Shown in pieces: positions 11,501 to 23,236 of a stretch of 64,000 nt of DNA (the stretch's first letter is position 1; each line of letters begins with the position of its first letter). The stretch is from Heliocidaris tuberculata (lineage: Eukaryota; Echinodermata; Echinoidea; Camarodonta; Echinometridae): assembly GCA_025618425.1 (NCBI GenBank), contig CM046836.1, positions 12,011,176-12,075,175 on the forward strand, given 5' to 3'. A model generated the notes under the pieces. It was given only the letters and a program-made list of their open reading frames with translations. It did no database searches and was not told the origin of the DNA. The translations under genes were made by a program, and so were the position numbers.

Positions 11501-12065
11501 TATTTCAGAGTGCCCATTTCCCATGGGAAAAGTTCGAATCAAGAAAAAAAAGAATGCCCTATCTGCGGTTTCCCAGTATTACGTGTGGACAACCATCTCG
11601 TAATGAAACATAAGATGTGAAGAGGTTCTGAGGAAATGAAATATGCACTACATGCAAAGAAAGGTTCGTTTTTAAAATGTATGAAATATCAACCTTTCAG
11701 GTACCGATAAGTGGGGTAACTTTGGAAATCGGTGTGACTTTAGTCCGGGGGGGGGGGGCATCCTCCATTGAGACCTGTACCTGTACAGCATCCGCGATAA
11801 TGAAAACGCGTAAAAAGGGTACCAAATTCATGGTCGGGCGCGATACGTGTTTATCGTGTTTAGGATATCTAAAACGGCAAAATATAGAAAAAAGGGTTTC
11901 AAAATCACACCATCACGGTTCAAAATTCGTGGAAAGGGTATAAAAATCATGTTCAGGGTATCAAAATAAAGAATTAAAAAAATAACCGTTTAGGGTATCG
12001 AAATCACAATCCTTGTTTAGGGTACTTTTCAGGGGGTAACCTCGCTAGTCATAAGGACCGCTATT
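11501..12065 (+). repeat. Segmental duplication block, copy B
   Basis: Counterpart of 2319-2880 in the same orientation, about 9.2 kb apart. It carries the exon-like segment at 11509-11663, the shorter poly-G run and the 'TTTAGGGTATC' motifs. Confidence 0.85.
11509..11663 (+). pseudogene. Duplicate zinc-finger exon with in-frame stop
   Basis: Same length (155 nt), phases and splice sites as the exon at 2327-2481, and closer to the downstream exons. Codon 37 is TGA (11618-11620) where the 2.3-kb copy has CGA, a CpG-type transition immediately after the zinc-finger His residues. Including this exon would truncate the protein. Confidence 0.75.
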
Positions 12066-13144
12066 CATAAGGACCACTTCCCTGATAGCAGACTGACATC
12101 TTAAAGACGTCTTAAACTGGTCAAAACTCGTCCAACTCGTCATACGTCGTAAACATGACATCTTTACGATGTCTTAATGACTTTGGAAAAAGATATACAT
12201 GTGTATTCACCTTTTCCGCAATAACATTCATCTCCCTGCTATTACTCAAGTACTGCTCCATAATATCACACAAGAACATTAATGGAGGAAAAATTGGTTA
12301 AGGGGATATCTACTTTACAAATTTTGTCCAAAGTCACCCTGGTGTCACCACAGTCGACGGTTAACTAATTACACAGCAGTTACACCATCATGTAGCTTAA
12401 AGCCGATACACAGTTTTGGTAAATCCTCCCAGAAGTGCATGTCATTATTTCAATTAATTTTTATTTTATATGAATGTGTATGCCCTAAAAAACTTATGAT
12501 GTGAAGGATATAACATAAAGATGTGTTTTGTTAAATAAATTTTGCGATTTTAGATAAAACTAAACATCTGTGTATTATTTTTCTTTTCTTATATAAAACA
12601 ACTTCTCAAACATGGAATCGACTGAAAATTTCAGGATATAATCTTTGTCTATACCTTTTTTGATATCCAATCACTAAATTTGTAAGAAGAGTGATAAGAA
12701 GGTCATTTTATAGAAAAATGAAAACATTACCAAGAGAGGGCGCTAGATACTCAATAATTCCAAATTCCAATTTTTACAAAGAATCAACAGTTGAAAATGA
12801 TTCAAAAGCCACTACACTTTTTTAAATATTGGAATGTTAGATGATACTCTAGTATAATTCACATTTTGAACCTGTACCCAAACTGTAGATGGGCTTTAAC
12901 ACTTACTAAATTACCATTTCTTATACCACGCATCTTTGCTCCTCTCTTGACACATTTTCAATGAGCTAGATCAAATAAGTTTTACAACCCTCAGGAGTTG
13001 AGTCAGCACACTTTATGAAAAAGCATTTTTTTAAAGGTTTTATATACTGCTTTTCTGTTCTTTGTTTCTATGATATTGCTTCATTTTTAGCGCTCTGTTC
13101 ATTCATGCGATTTTACTCTTTCTATCTGATTAAAACATTAACAG
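12066..13144. other. No gene seen
   Basis: AT-rich sequence upstream of the recombinase exons. Begins just after the duplication block. No exon identified. Confidence 0.4.
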
Positions 13145-13292
13145 ATGCAGATCCATCGGGAACGACAATAGAGAATTTTTGCCACTACCTAGAGCATGCT
13201 AGTGGAATAACCAAAACTAGTTCTAAGTCGCACAGTGGCATGCTAGCCAAAATTGAGGAAATGGCTGGTGGAGACTCTCGCACACTAACAGG
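13145..13292 (+). CDS. Copy 2 exon: N-terminal core-binding segment
   Basis: Acceptor CATTAACAG, donor GTTAGT at 13293; 2 + 48 codons + 2. Frame reads ADPSGTTIENFCHYLEHASG and continues TKTSSKSHSGMLAKIEEMAGG, helix-rich as in the SAM-like N-terminal domain of tyrosine recombinases. Start phase fits the zinc-finger exon. Confidence 0.65.
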
Positions 13293-16200
13293 GTTAGTAT
13301 TAGCCTTTAAAGATAAATGCCAGTTGTGGTAATGATCTCAAAATTAGTTCAAACTAAAGTGACCACCAAAGAGCTTTTGTGTATAAATAATTTTTTTTTT
13401 AAATATGGCAAATTATTCTGGTAGGAAATGTGTTAATGCTGAGAAATGAGCAAAATAAGCATGGCATTCCTGTCAGGGGTCGGGCCTACTTCCAAGCAAT
13501 AATGATTACACTGTCCCACATGTGCTTATCTGTTTTGTAAATCTTAATTGTGATCCTTTTTCAGCTTAGATTTCATGAAGTTAGGTTTATGTAACTCTAC
13601 CAATTCTAGATCTACGATGATATGGTGAGCATTAACCTGGATTTTAAAGACTTTATAGTCCAGTAGAAGTTTTTCAGACCAGGAAAAGATGTTAAGTACA
13701 AGTTTTTTTTGTTGATTCGTGTTCTAGATGGATATTGAGGTAAATTCAACTTGGTTGCCACCTTGGCAACCTTGAGCATTTTTTTTTCATTAGCCTAATT
13801 AGCATAATCATCTAATTAGCATATATGCAATATATAATATCTTGCTAATCTTGACCCAGAAAGCCTGAAAACATAAATAATACTATTTTTCGAGGGGTTT
13901 CTACTATGACGAGGAATTCATTTATGACACCAGTTTTCATTTTAAAGTAATGCAATTGTCGTAAATAGCATAATTAGCATATATGTGCTATATATGGACT
14001 TCTTTGTCATTGTTTATCCAGAAAGCCCGAAAACAAAAATAATACAACTTTTCTAGGGTTTTCTATGACGAGGAATTCATTTACGACACCATTTTTTATT
14101 TTAAAGTAATGCAATTGTCGTAACTAGCATAATTAGCATAATGAGCTAATTAGCATATGTGCTATATATGGACTTCTTTGTCATTGTTTATCCAGAAAGC
14201 CTGAAAACAAAAATAATACAACTTTTCTAGGGTTTTCTATGACGAGGAATTCATTTACGACACCAGTTTTTATTTTAAAGTAATGCAATTGTCGTAACTA
14301 GCATAATTAGCATAATGAGCTAATTAGCATAATTGTATGTGCAATATATGGACTTCTTTGTCATTGTTTATCCAGAAAGCCTGAAAACAAAAATAACACA
14401 ACTTTTCTAGGGTTTTCTATGACGAGGAATTCATTTACGACACTATTTTTTATTTTCAAGTAATGCAATCGTCGTAAATAGCAAAATTAGCATAATGAGC
14501 TAATTAGCATATGTGCAATATATGGACTTCTTTGTCATTGTTTATCCAGAAAGCCCGAAAACAAAAATACGACTTTTTGGGGTTTTCTATGACGAGGAAT
14601 TCATTTACGACACCAGTTTTTATTCTAAAGTAATGCAATTGTCGTAAATAGCATAAATAGCATAATGAGCTAATTAGCATACATGTATGTGCAATATATG
14701 GACTTCTTTGTCATTGTTTATCCAGAAAGCCTGAAAACAAAAATAACACAACTTTTCTAGGGTTTTCTATGACGAGGAATTCATTTACGACACTATTTTT
14801 TATTTTCAAGTAATGCAATCGTCGTAAAAAGCAAAATTAGCATAATGAGCTAATTAGCATATGTGCAATATATGGACTTCTTTGTCATTGTTTATCCAGA
14901 AAGCCCAAAAACAAAAATACAACTTTTCTAAGGTTTTCTATGACGAGGAATTCATTTATGACACCAGCTTTTATTTTCAAGTAATGCAATCGTCGTAAAT
15001 AGCATAATTAGCATAATGAGCCAGTTAGCATATGTGCAATATATGGACTTCTTTGTCATTGTTTATCCAGAAAGCCTGAATTCATAAATAGCATAATTAG
15101 CATATGTGCAATATGTAGACTTCTTCAGTAAAACTGAATTGTTGCTCATTGGCACATCTAAGCAGGTATCCAAACTTAATTTCGATGGGATATCTGTTGG
15201 AAGTTCTGTCATAAAACCATCCCTGACTCTCAAATAGGACGACTGCAGCGGGTCCAAAACCTTTGTGCAAGACTGATTTGTGGATGCTCCAAATTCTCAA
15301 GGATCACCTCTGTTTTGAGAGATCTGCACTGGCTACCAGTGCGACAAAGAATATCTTTCAAAGTCCTGTTGATTGTCTATAAAGCTCTAGTTGGTCAAGC
15401 CCCTAAATATATTGTAGATCTGTTACAACTTTAATGAATCATTCAGTAAACTTTAACGGCCGAGATCTTGGGGGTGGGAGTGGAATCTGCCCCCCCCCCC
15501 CTTTATGTCGTAGATCAAAAATACCAGCCTGATTAGGGTTAATGATATATCATGTCTAATAATGGAATCCTTACAGATAAATTTGTGTATCATAACTTTT
15601 TGACTTACTTTTCTGACTTGTTGTTAATGTTTCAATTAATCTTTATCCATCTCAGCATCATGTCTGCAAATAATGCACCAATCTGTAAAAACAAATTTGA
15701 ATATTTTAACACCACTTGAAAATGAAAATGTTATAATGGGAGAACCCATGAAAATCTAAAGTAAGATGTCAGTCAGGTTCATCGGTCTAGTGAATAGTTG
15801 TCAACAATTTCATGTAGTAGAGTATCATGATCTCATGCATGACTTTAATTTTATGTTTAATTTCCACACAGAACAACTACTGGATCCCCAAGATGTAAAA
15901 TGGTTTCGCAAAGAGGTGGACAAGCAGGCAACCAAAGCTTTTGGTAACTGTAGGACTTTATGAGGTATACATGTAAGTGCAAGTTATTTCGAGAAAAAAG
16001 GAGTGGAAAAAAATTACTTAAATTAATCATTGAATTGATTATTCTTGTGTCTAAAATTGGTGACAAATGACATGATGGGATTGTTGTATGAGATCAATGG
16101 CTACAAATTCAGTCACCGCATTGTAGGGCATCAAGTTATGTACACAAACCACATTTTTTCTGAGGGTCGCAAAATTATGGCACAAGGTTAATTCCTCAGA

Positions 16201-16838
16201 GTAACTATTTAAATATTAAGTATTTAAATATTAAGTACTGACTATGCATTGCAATGTAATTCAATAATGATAATAGCGCATATATTCTTACTATGAAGAA
16301 AACAAAAATGTCCTTTATTACGGGCAACATTAAATTTGTCAAAAACACCCAAAAAATGCGTTAAAAAGTAAAATCAAAAATTTTGAAACGCAATAAAACA
16401 TTTAATTTGTTTATTTCAGCTTCTCTTATGCATCCTCTTCAAGATGCATAGCACTTTGATTATGAAAGAAACACTTCAAATTTTGTGAAGGGGTGCATAC
16501 ATTTTGATGCTTTGGGGCACCCATGATTGGAGCCATGCACATATATTTCATATTTTGTATTGAATAAAACTGTTATGTCATTCTCTGTACTTTTTATATT
16601 GTTATAAATTTTGAAATGTTTGTTAACCATGAATTTTTTTCTTTCAATGGGGTGACATTTGCAGCACTAATATTATCCCTTTTGTTCAATTTAGGTAAAA
16701 ATATGTCACCATCAGGTCCTGCTTTATCAAAATACCCTGTTGCTGCCTAGGAAAGGGTATATTACAAAGTAAATTATTTCACAGAAAATTTGGAAAAAAA
16801 TACGATAAAACTTCAAAATGTTTCAAACTGGTATGGTC

Positions 16839-16869
<31 letters not shown>

Positions 16870-19800
16870 AATCAAATAACGTTAAAATTTGTGCAATTTT
16901 TTTCACTCAGAAAACAATTTTAAACTGTTACATTTCATTGTTTTGTTGTTTATTAATGCATTCATGTTCCACAGTCAAAGTCCTGAAAAATGACACAGAG
17001 TGGCAAAATATCCAGACGATCAGAGATTGTTGCATAGTGGAGATCGAGATACAAAATGCCGGAAGAGGTGGTTTGTGTAGCAGTCTCCTGCTGAGTGAGG
17101 TGATGGCCTCGCGGTATGTTGGAGGGTACAGGGAGATCAAGGTATATATATTTCATTAATGTAGATTGGCAAGTACAATACACCCATGTTTATGAATTTG
17201 GTATTTTCAGTCAACATAACCAATAAATGTAGAAAGAATAACTTGCCCACAAATTTATAATAACTACATCCCCAGGTCTTCATTTTCGATAAATGTGGTT
17301 ATAGCGCCATTTTGATGACAATTTTTATGATAATCTAAACTGAGGGCTTGTTGAAATCCCAGGAAAATCATACGCATTGACATGTTATTGTTGGGGGGGG
17401 GGGGGGGTTAATGTATAATGTACTTCGAAACAATTTTCTCACCAATGAAGGACTGATTTTTTTTAAACAGATCAAAGACCATAAGACTGCAGACACTTAT
17501 GGTGATGCAACACTACTGTTGGATAAACATGGGAGCGACATGTTAAATGCATATCAAAAAGTCAGGAAATACACACCAACGAAAAAACAGTCAAGGACAG
17601 AGGAACCATTCTTTATGGAGAAAAATGGTTCAAAGCTCGTAAACCCGTTACAAATTATGTCCCGCCTGTGGGAAACGTACGATCTCCCAGGGCGTTTTCT
17701 TCCAACATTTGTCAGGAAGACGACAGCAACATATGTAAGAGTAAAGTTCAAACTATTCTATTTCATCAATATCTTTTGTAATGCTAGAATATTAATCACA
17801 AAGAAACGTTGAAAGCGAAAATTACGCTACAAAAACTTTTATTTGAATAATTAAAAAAAGGTATTTTACAAGGAAACTTCAATTATAATATCATATCATT
17901 GATAATTTTGAGGGTGATGAAAATCCGCTGAAGATTAAATGAAAATAAACAATTTGGAATAAAGATCAAGTGATACATGTACTTCTATATTAAACAGCAT
18001 TGAAATATTATCACATTAGCATAGAATTGCATTCTGATGGAAACCAAAACATGTAATTAAAAATGAAGTACATGACAATTTAGAATGAAATCGTGCATAC
18101 AAAGGATCATTAGTTTTCAGCGATCAATGAACATGTATATAAGACATTTTAATCTGTTTAACAATTGCATGCATTTGAAATTAAAGCCTTGCTTATGATT
18201 GGGTACTATGGTGACTTGCAACATGCAAAACACCTCTGCACTGTAACAGACGAGAAGTGGATGACACCATTTGCCTCAATGATTGAGCATGAATAGCAAT
18301 AGTGTGAAATAAAACAAAGTAAATCAATGAACTCATTACTTGTATGAAACAGATGCATATGTCTATAACCACCCCCACTCCCCCAAAAACAGGAAGTCTT
18401 ATTTTCAACAATTACCAATTATTTATTTTTCTTCAAATGCATGTAGGCACAAAACAATTTGCCACCGGCGGACGCTGATCATGTGGCCGAATATATGAGT
18501 CATACACCGGGAACGGCTCGCAAGTATTATAAAGCAATGCAAGATGACCGTATCAAGAAGAAGGCGAGAGATAACATCGCGAAATTATGGGATGAGGTAA
18601 AATCTTTAAAACATTACATCCATGGAGTTTCAGTAGGAATTAACTTTCATACTGGCATAGTCTGCGAATCATGAAGAATATTGCAAAGCAGTAATTAACT
18701 ATATTGCGACACTAAAGATGTGTATAGTTTATGCAATCATTAAAGAATAATAAATGTTTTAATTTTGTTTATAATGTTAAATATATTCATGCTGAAATAG
18801 GAGCAATGTTCACAACTATGAGCTACTGAAAGATTATATTTACCAACAACTTGACCACTGGAATAACTACAAGAAGATATGAATTCCCATGCTAAAAAAA
18901 TGCTATTTTTAAAGAAGTGAACTATTAACGCGATTTGAGATATACGAACAGGGAAGCATAAAAACGATAGAACGAGAATGCTTTAAATATATGTAAATAT
19001 TACACTTTTTTCTCTCTCCTATTAACATATGAATCAGGACGAAGGACCCAGTAACAATAACAAGGTATGTGTTTGTTTGCAGCAATAGTGGTTTAACAAT
19101 ATTATTTTCAGCAAGCAATTGATACAAATATTTTAAATTGAATTTTAAAAAAAATGCATCCAGACTTTCATACACATTAGATTGCAATGTAATTACTGCT
19201 AATGGATTTCACCTCCAGTTGTAAAAAAGCTTTGTTATGAAAACAATTTATTCTATTAAAAAAAAAAAAAAAAAAAAATGTGACCATGGACTACGAGAAA
19301 TGAATTCCCAATTTGTAAATTCAAAACTGATTTCTTAAAGATTTTGTATTCAATTTCTTTGATGTTGGCATGTTTGTAAATTTTCATCTAGTCCTATCAA
19401 TCTACCAGTCAACTCCTATAAATTTCACATCTGGTCAAGCTATAGTATATTTAAAGGGGGTTTTGCCTTATCAGAAAAACGATAGAACAAGAACGCTTTA
19501 AATATATGTAAATACTTCACTTTCTTTTTCTCTCCTATTAACATATGAATCAGGACGAAGAACCCAGTGACAATAACAAGGTATGTTTTTGTTTGCAGCA
19601 ATAGCGGTATAAAAATATTATTTTCAGCAAGCATTTGATAGAAATTATTTTATTAGCAACATAACTGAAAGGAATCAATCGGCAAGTTGACCTAAAGGGG
19701 CTAAAGAGATGAATTTTCAGAAGTAATGGCCTGTGACCAGTAGTCTCTTCCCAATATGAGAACGGAAGATGCCGATAACATGTTACACAGATTATGAGAA

Positions 19801-22088
19801 CGGAATAACAATACGCTAGAACCTATTCTAAGGATACAAAATTCTTTTTTTCTCTCTCTCTTGTTCGCTCGCTTTGCTCGCTCGTACAATCAAGAAACTA
19901 GGCCTAGATTGTTTCTTGCAGCAAGCACCTCTTACGTCCTGCAGCAACAAGAAGCCCGAATATCATAATATTTGGGCAGAGAGGTATCCGACTATTCTCG
20001 AATTCCCTCACCCCCCCCCAAAAAAAAAAATGGTATAATTTACCCGACAGAGGCGGGGGGAGATACGTGGGCCTACAGACCTAGTGCATCGGTTTATTAC
20101 AATGCACATAGAAGAAGATAAGGCATTACCCTTTTCCTTTTATGAGATAAAACTATTAAAAACTTTTTGTATCCACTTATTTTACCTTTTTTACGTTACT
20201 GTCAGTCTATCGGACCTTCTAACTATCGGACCCCTACTGAACCTTTGGACTATCGGACCCTTTTGCCGATTCGGTCTATAGAACCTTCTGTCTATTGGAC
20301 CCTCTCGTACATTCAGACTATCGATCCTTCTATTTATCGGACCTTCTGACTATCGGACCCCGTTGGACATTCGATCTATAGAACCTTCGGACTATCGGAC
20401 CCTCCGTCGATTCGGTCTACAGAACCGTCTGTCTACTGGACCCTCTCGTACATACGGTCTATCGTACCTTCTATATATTGGGTGTCGGTCTATCGGACCC
20501 GCTAACTATCGGACCTTCTAGCTATAGGGCTGTAACCGGTTCCCTCAACCCCCCCCCCCCCCCCCCCCATCCCCTCCATATAGGATAGCTCAAAAAGCTC
20601 AGCCTGATTAGGGTTAAAGATATGAAAATGAAATAATGTTATCATTACTTTATGATTTTCACTCCTTATCAGAAGCGGCTTCTGTCCATGGATGAGGAAG
20701 TTCAAATGAAGGAACTACTGAGGGAAGCCTTCAAAAAGAACAGAAAATCAAATAAACAAAAAAAGTACCATGAAATTGTGAGTATACTGTAACACTGTAA
20801 TTCAAAACAATTTTATGTGCTTCAGTGTATGAGCATTTTTTTATAAATTACATTGTGTTCACCATCCTCCCGTATCAAAATATTCAAATCACTCCTTTAA
20901 AAAAAATCAATTCTATTGAAAAATTTGGTATCTCTCATGATACATCATAGATTTGATAGACCCGCGATTAAGAAGATGACTTGCAACCAAAGAAAATGAC
21001 CATCGAACAACAAAGTTATCTTTCTTTGAAATAACACTTGCGTTTCCATAATTTCATGCAACAAAAATGCATATTCAATGATTGCCTACCATAGCAATAG
21101 CACAGTTAACAAAAGACTTTACGCATGGCCGAGTCAACAAAATGGAGTGGTGAGTCCAACAGCAAACCTGTGAAAACATCTTCTGTTTAATAAAATCCTG
21201 GGAATTCAAGCATTACTTTAAAGAAACAGAACTTTGTTATTCCTTGGTTATTTTTTTTATTCAGGTATCATATCAAAGAATAAGTATGAAACTTTTGAGA
21301 CATGTAATTTTATTTTGGAAATTCAGAAACTGCCCGCCAAATGATTGTTGGTATCCTTTCTTCAAATTGTGTTTACTCACTCATGCATGAAGTATGTATC
21401 ACATGAGTAGCACCACATGAAAGAGGAGACTCTAACCTTTAAAATGATGTGTCATTTGTCATTCATATTTGTGATTAATTTATGATAAAACATCGATAAT
21501 TCTCGGTTTCATTTTTTCTGGGACACACTGTACAATAAACTCTGTGGCCTCTGACCTGGATACCCCAAAAACTAATTAGATCATTGTGTCTCCTATGTCT
21601 ATACTGGGACCAAGTTTGAAGTTGAACCAGCAAACCGTCTTTTAGTTTTCTCGAGAACGAGAACAGGACAAACAGACAAACGACCTGAATACTTAATGCC
21701 TCTGGCAACCACTTGCGTTTGGAAGAGGCATACGGCATTCAAACCTTAGCTCTTTTCAATTTATTGGAAGGCCATATGGACACAATAATGTCTGTTCACT
21801 AAATTTTCATGAACAAAATATTTGAATATCATATCTTGCAGCCCTACCAGTCGAAAACTGCAAATTTGGAATTAAGGATTTCTGATTGAGATTTGGTCAT
21901 AAAATGACTTTCAATTTTCTCTCACATCCCAAATAGTATTAATGTCAAGTTTTAATCAATAACTATGTTAATGATTGATTTTGCAGATAAAAGGAACCTA
22001 CAAGATGATGCCTGAAATCCATCAAAAAGTAACTCAGTGGATGTACGCCGATAAGGCACGGCATGATGGTTGGAGGAAGTTTTATTGA
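13145..22088 (+). CDS. Zinc-finger/tyrosine-recombinase-like (Crypton-like) multi-exon gene, copy 2
   Basis: Exons (phase-checked): 13145-13292, 13565-13624 (probable), 15872-15943, 16975-17141, 17471-17734, 18447-18596, 19038-19064 and/or 19554-19580, 20673-20777, 21987-22088 (TGA); the 5' zinc-finger exon is probably 2327-2481. Domain order: zinc finger; SAM-like core-binding part (IENFCHYLEHASG); catalytic fold with Arg I (NAGRGGL), Lys (DHKTADTYG), Arg II (LPTFVRKTTATY), His III and Tyr (MSHTPGTARKYY); then a basic C-terminal tail. The layout fits the Crypton/DIRS-like tyrosine recombinases, many of which occur as uncharacterised host genes. The His three residues before Arg II is Thr. 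Small exons and absence of flanking terminal repeats argue for an established gene rather than a recent transposon. One exon between 13624 and 15872 is not found: the phases there do not join. Confidence 0.72.
13565..13624 (+). CDS. Copy 2 probable small exon
   Basis: Acceptor CCTTTTTCAG and donor GTGAGC bound 60 nt; starting phase joins the previous exon as GG+C (Gly), reading LDFMKLGLCNSTNSRSTMIW, like the 'L.FL+...' helix of related proteins. It ends in phase 2, so it does not join 15872 directly. Confidence 0.45.
13750..15110 (+). repeat. Tandem array, ~158-180-bp unit, in recombinase intron
   Basis: Seven to eight units marked by GACGAGGAATTCATTTA (near 13909, 14067, 14240, 14420, 14590, 14770, 14941), each with GGACTTCTTTGTCATTGTTT and GCATAATTAGCATAATGAGC. 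The alternating small differences suggest two-unit amplification steps. Confidence 0.9.
15121..15434 (+). pseudogene. L2-type LINE reverse transcriptase fragment with internal deletion
   Basis: Frame 15124 on reads FSKTELLLIGTSKQVSKLNF then VGSSVIKPSLTLK, the 'NxxKTExLLIGT...IKPS' stretch of L2/CR1-group reverse transcriptases. After a stop at 15235 a second segment reads RLQRVQNLCARLICGCSKF then LHWLPVRQRISFKVLL and VGQAPKYIVDLL, the C-terminal RT tail. The intervening RT residues are missing, so this is a deleted relic. Confidence 0.85.
15445..15715 (+). repeat. Dispersed repeat, partner of 10485-10765
   Basis: Same AAACTTTAACGGCC start, poly-C run and downstream block as 10485-10765. Confidence 0.8.
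15872..15943 (+). CDS. Copy 2 exon: EQLLDPQDVKWF segment
   Basis: Acceptor TTCCACACAG, donor GTAACT; 2 + 23 codons + 1. Reads QLLDPQDVKWFRKEVDKQAT, matching the 'L.PEDV..F' helix that leads into the catalytic domain. Its end phase joins the next exon. Confidence 0.6.
16975..17141 (+). CDS. Copy 2 exon: Arg-I box
   Basis: Acceptor GTTCCACAG, donor GTATAT; 2 + 55 codons, ending phase 0. Reads VLKNDTEWQNIQTIRDCC then EIEIQNAGRGGLCSSLLLSE; the Arg of NAGRGG is the presumed first catalytic Arg. Same length to the exon end as the copy 1 exon at 1-84. Confidence 0.7.
17471..17734 (+). CDS. Copy 2 exon: Lys hairpin and Arg-II box
   Basis: Acceptor TTTTAAACAG, donor GTAAGA; 88 codons, phase 0 both ends. 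Reads IKDHKTADTYGDATLLLDKH ... RKYTP ... PFFMEKNGSKLVNPL ... LPTFVRKTTATY. Collinear with the copy 1 exon at 726-995. Confidence 0.8.
18447..18596 (+). CDS. Copy 2 exon: His-III and nucleophile Tyr
   Basis: Acceptor AATGCATGTAG, donor GTAAAA; 50 codons, phase 0. Reads ADHVAEYMSHTPGTARKYY then KAMQDDRIKKKARDN. The H-x3-G/T-A-x2-YY pattern is the signature C-terminal box of this recombinase family; one of the two Tyr would be the nucleophile. Confidence 0.8.
19038..19064 (+). CDS. Candidate 27-nt microexon, copy a
   Basis: Pyrimidine tract and ATGAATCAG acceptor, nine codons DEGPSNNNK, GTATGT donor; phase 0 like both neighbours. Lies in a ~190-bp block duplicated at 19475-19665. Confidence 0.5.
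19554..19580 (+). CDS. Candidate 27-nt microexon, copy b
   Basis: Second copy with identical acceptor and donor, coding DEEPSDNNK. Both splice sites, length and phase are preserved despite several substitutions, so either or both could be used. Confidence 0.5.
20190..20515 (+). repeat. Short satellite of ~18-20-bp unit (CTATCGGACC)
   Basis: About 17 irregular repeats of TCTATCGGACCTTC-like words inside the intron before 20673, ending near a poly-C run at 20550. Confidence 0.85.
20673..20777 (+). CDS. Copy 2 exon: basic C-terminal segment
   Basis: Acceptor TCCTTATCAG, donor GTGAGT; 35 codons, phase 0. Reads KRLLSMDEEVQMKELLREAF then KKNRKSNKQKKYHEI: a helix followed by a Lys/Arg-rich stretch, probably DNA-binding or nuclear import. 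Confidence 0.65.
21506..21533 (+). repeat. Solo end of a mariner-like MITE
   Basis: GGTTTCATTTTTTCTGGGAC then ACACTGTA matches the terminal repeat of the 61350-62514 element. Confidence 0.6.
21987..22088 (+). CDS. Copy 2 terminal exon
   Basis: Acceptor GATTTTGCAG; 33 codons to TGA: IKGTYKMMPEIHQKVTQWMY then ADKARHDGWRKFY. Phase 0 joins the 20673-20777 exon. Confidence 0.6.
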   Translation: MKGTYKMMPEIHQKVTQWMYADKARHDGWRKFY

Positions 22089-23100
22089 TCCGCTTTTTTT
22101 TAATTTAACCTTTTAATGCACAAGTGGGGATTTTAAATTCGGAATAATATCAAGATAATGTCAAATTACATTTTTCTCTAAGTTTCTATACATTATACAT
22201 TTTCCAATGGTGTTATTTTATTAATAAAAGTACACTTTCAGTTATCTTTTTTTCAATCTGTTATTAGTATACATTTATTTAACCATGTAGGGAAATTTTT
22301 TGTTCTTTGCATGAAATTCAAGTGAAAATATAAATTTCCTATGAGATTACATTAAGACACATACAGTGTATTTCTAATCTGAGGCATGTAGAAGGTTTTA
22401 AACTCGGGGAAAAGGACATAAGATGTGCAACATTCAGGTTAATCAGTTTTCTTAATATTGAATTTTTTCTTCACTTGTCATCTAGATATTCAAAAACTCT
22501 GACTTCAGTAAGCAGGTTCAAAGATGTAAGAATGGTGAAAGCTATGATTCAAAACCTTAATATTAAAAAAAAAAAATCGAAATTAAAAACAAACATGTCC
22601 TAAAACAGAAATCATTTGAATAATCATTAACAGACTGCCATTTTGAAATTGCATTTAGAACATTATTACCTTGTGCTGTGAACATTGTAGGTGGTTGCAA
22701 AATCTATAAAGCAATAGCTATGTTTTATTGTACTACGCCTACATGTACATAGCTAGCTGTATGCAAGCAAGGAGGAGGCTGAACATGCTACTAGGAATGT
22801 TTATAGAAATGTAACATCCTTTTCATTTATTATAATCTACATGTGCATGACTATTTCCCTGGATTGTTTTTTTTTCCAAAATGACATCACAATAATGGAT
22901 GAACATTAAAATAAGGATGGGTTCAAGAATGTGATGACCATGGTGATGCATTAGTTATGTGATTGTGAATTCACCTCATTTACCATGGCTTGTACAGTAA
23001 CCAAACTGCTGTCAACAATTTTGATAACATGTGAAAATTGAAATGAACTGTAAGCGTTCATATACTGGGCTGAGTTTCACAACTACTGAAAAATTATATA
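22089..23100. other. Probable 3' flank of copy 2; no other gene
   Basis: AT-rich. Contains AATAAA-like words (22226 area), compatible with a 3' UTR end, but nothing decisive. Confidence 0.3.
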
Positions 23101-23236
23101 GATTAGGAAGAAGTATACTGAAATGAAATGTAATGTGTTGAAACATTTATTTGTTTTTGACATGATATGCATGTAGTATTGAATTGTTCAATCCAATTTT
23201 TTAATGTAAATGAAATTGCAACAAATTTATGAAGAA
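23101..23236 (+). repeat. Direct duplication, left copy
   Basis: GATTAGGAAGAAGTATACTG to TTTATGAAGAA recurs at 25637-25772 with small indels. The minisatellite element at 23237 starts exactly at the end of this copy; the right copy continues into different DNA. Confidence 0.85.
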
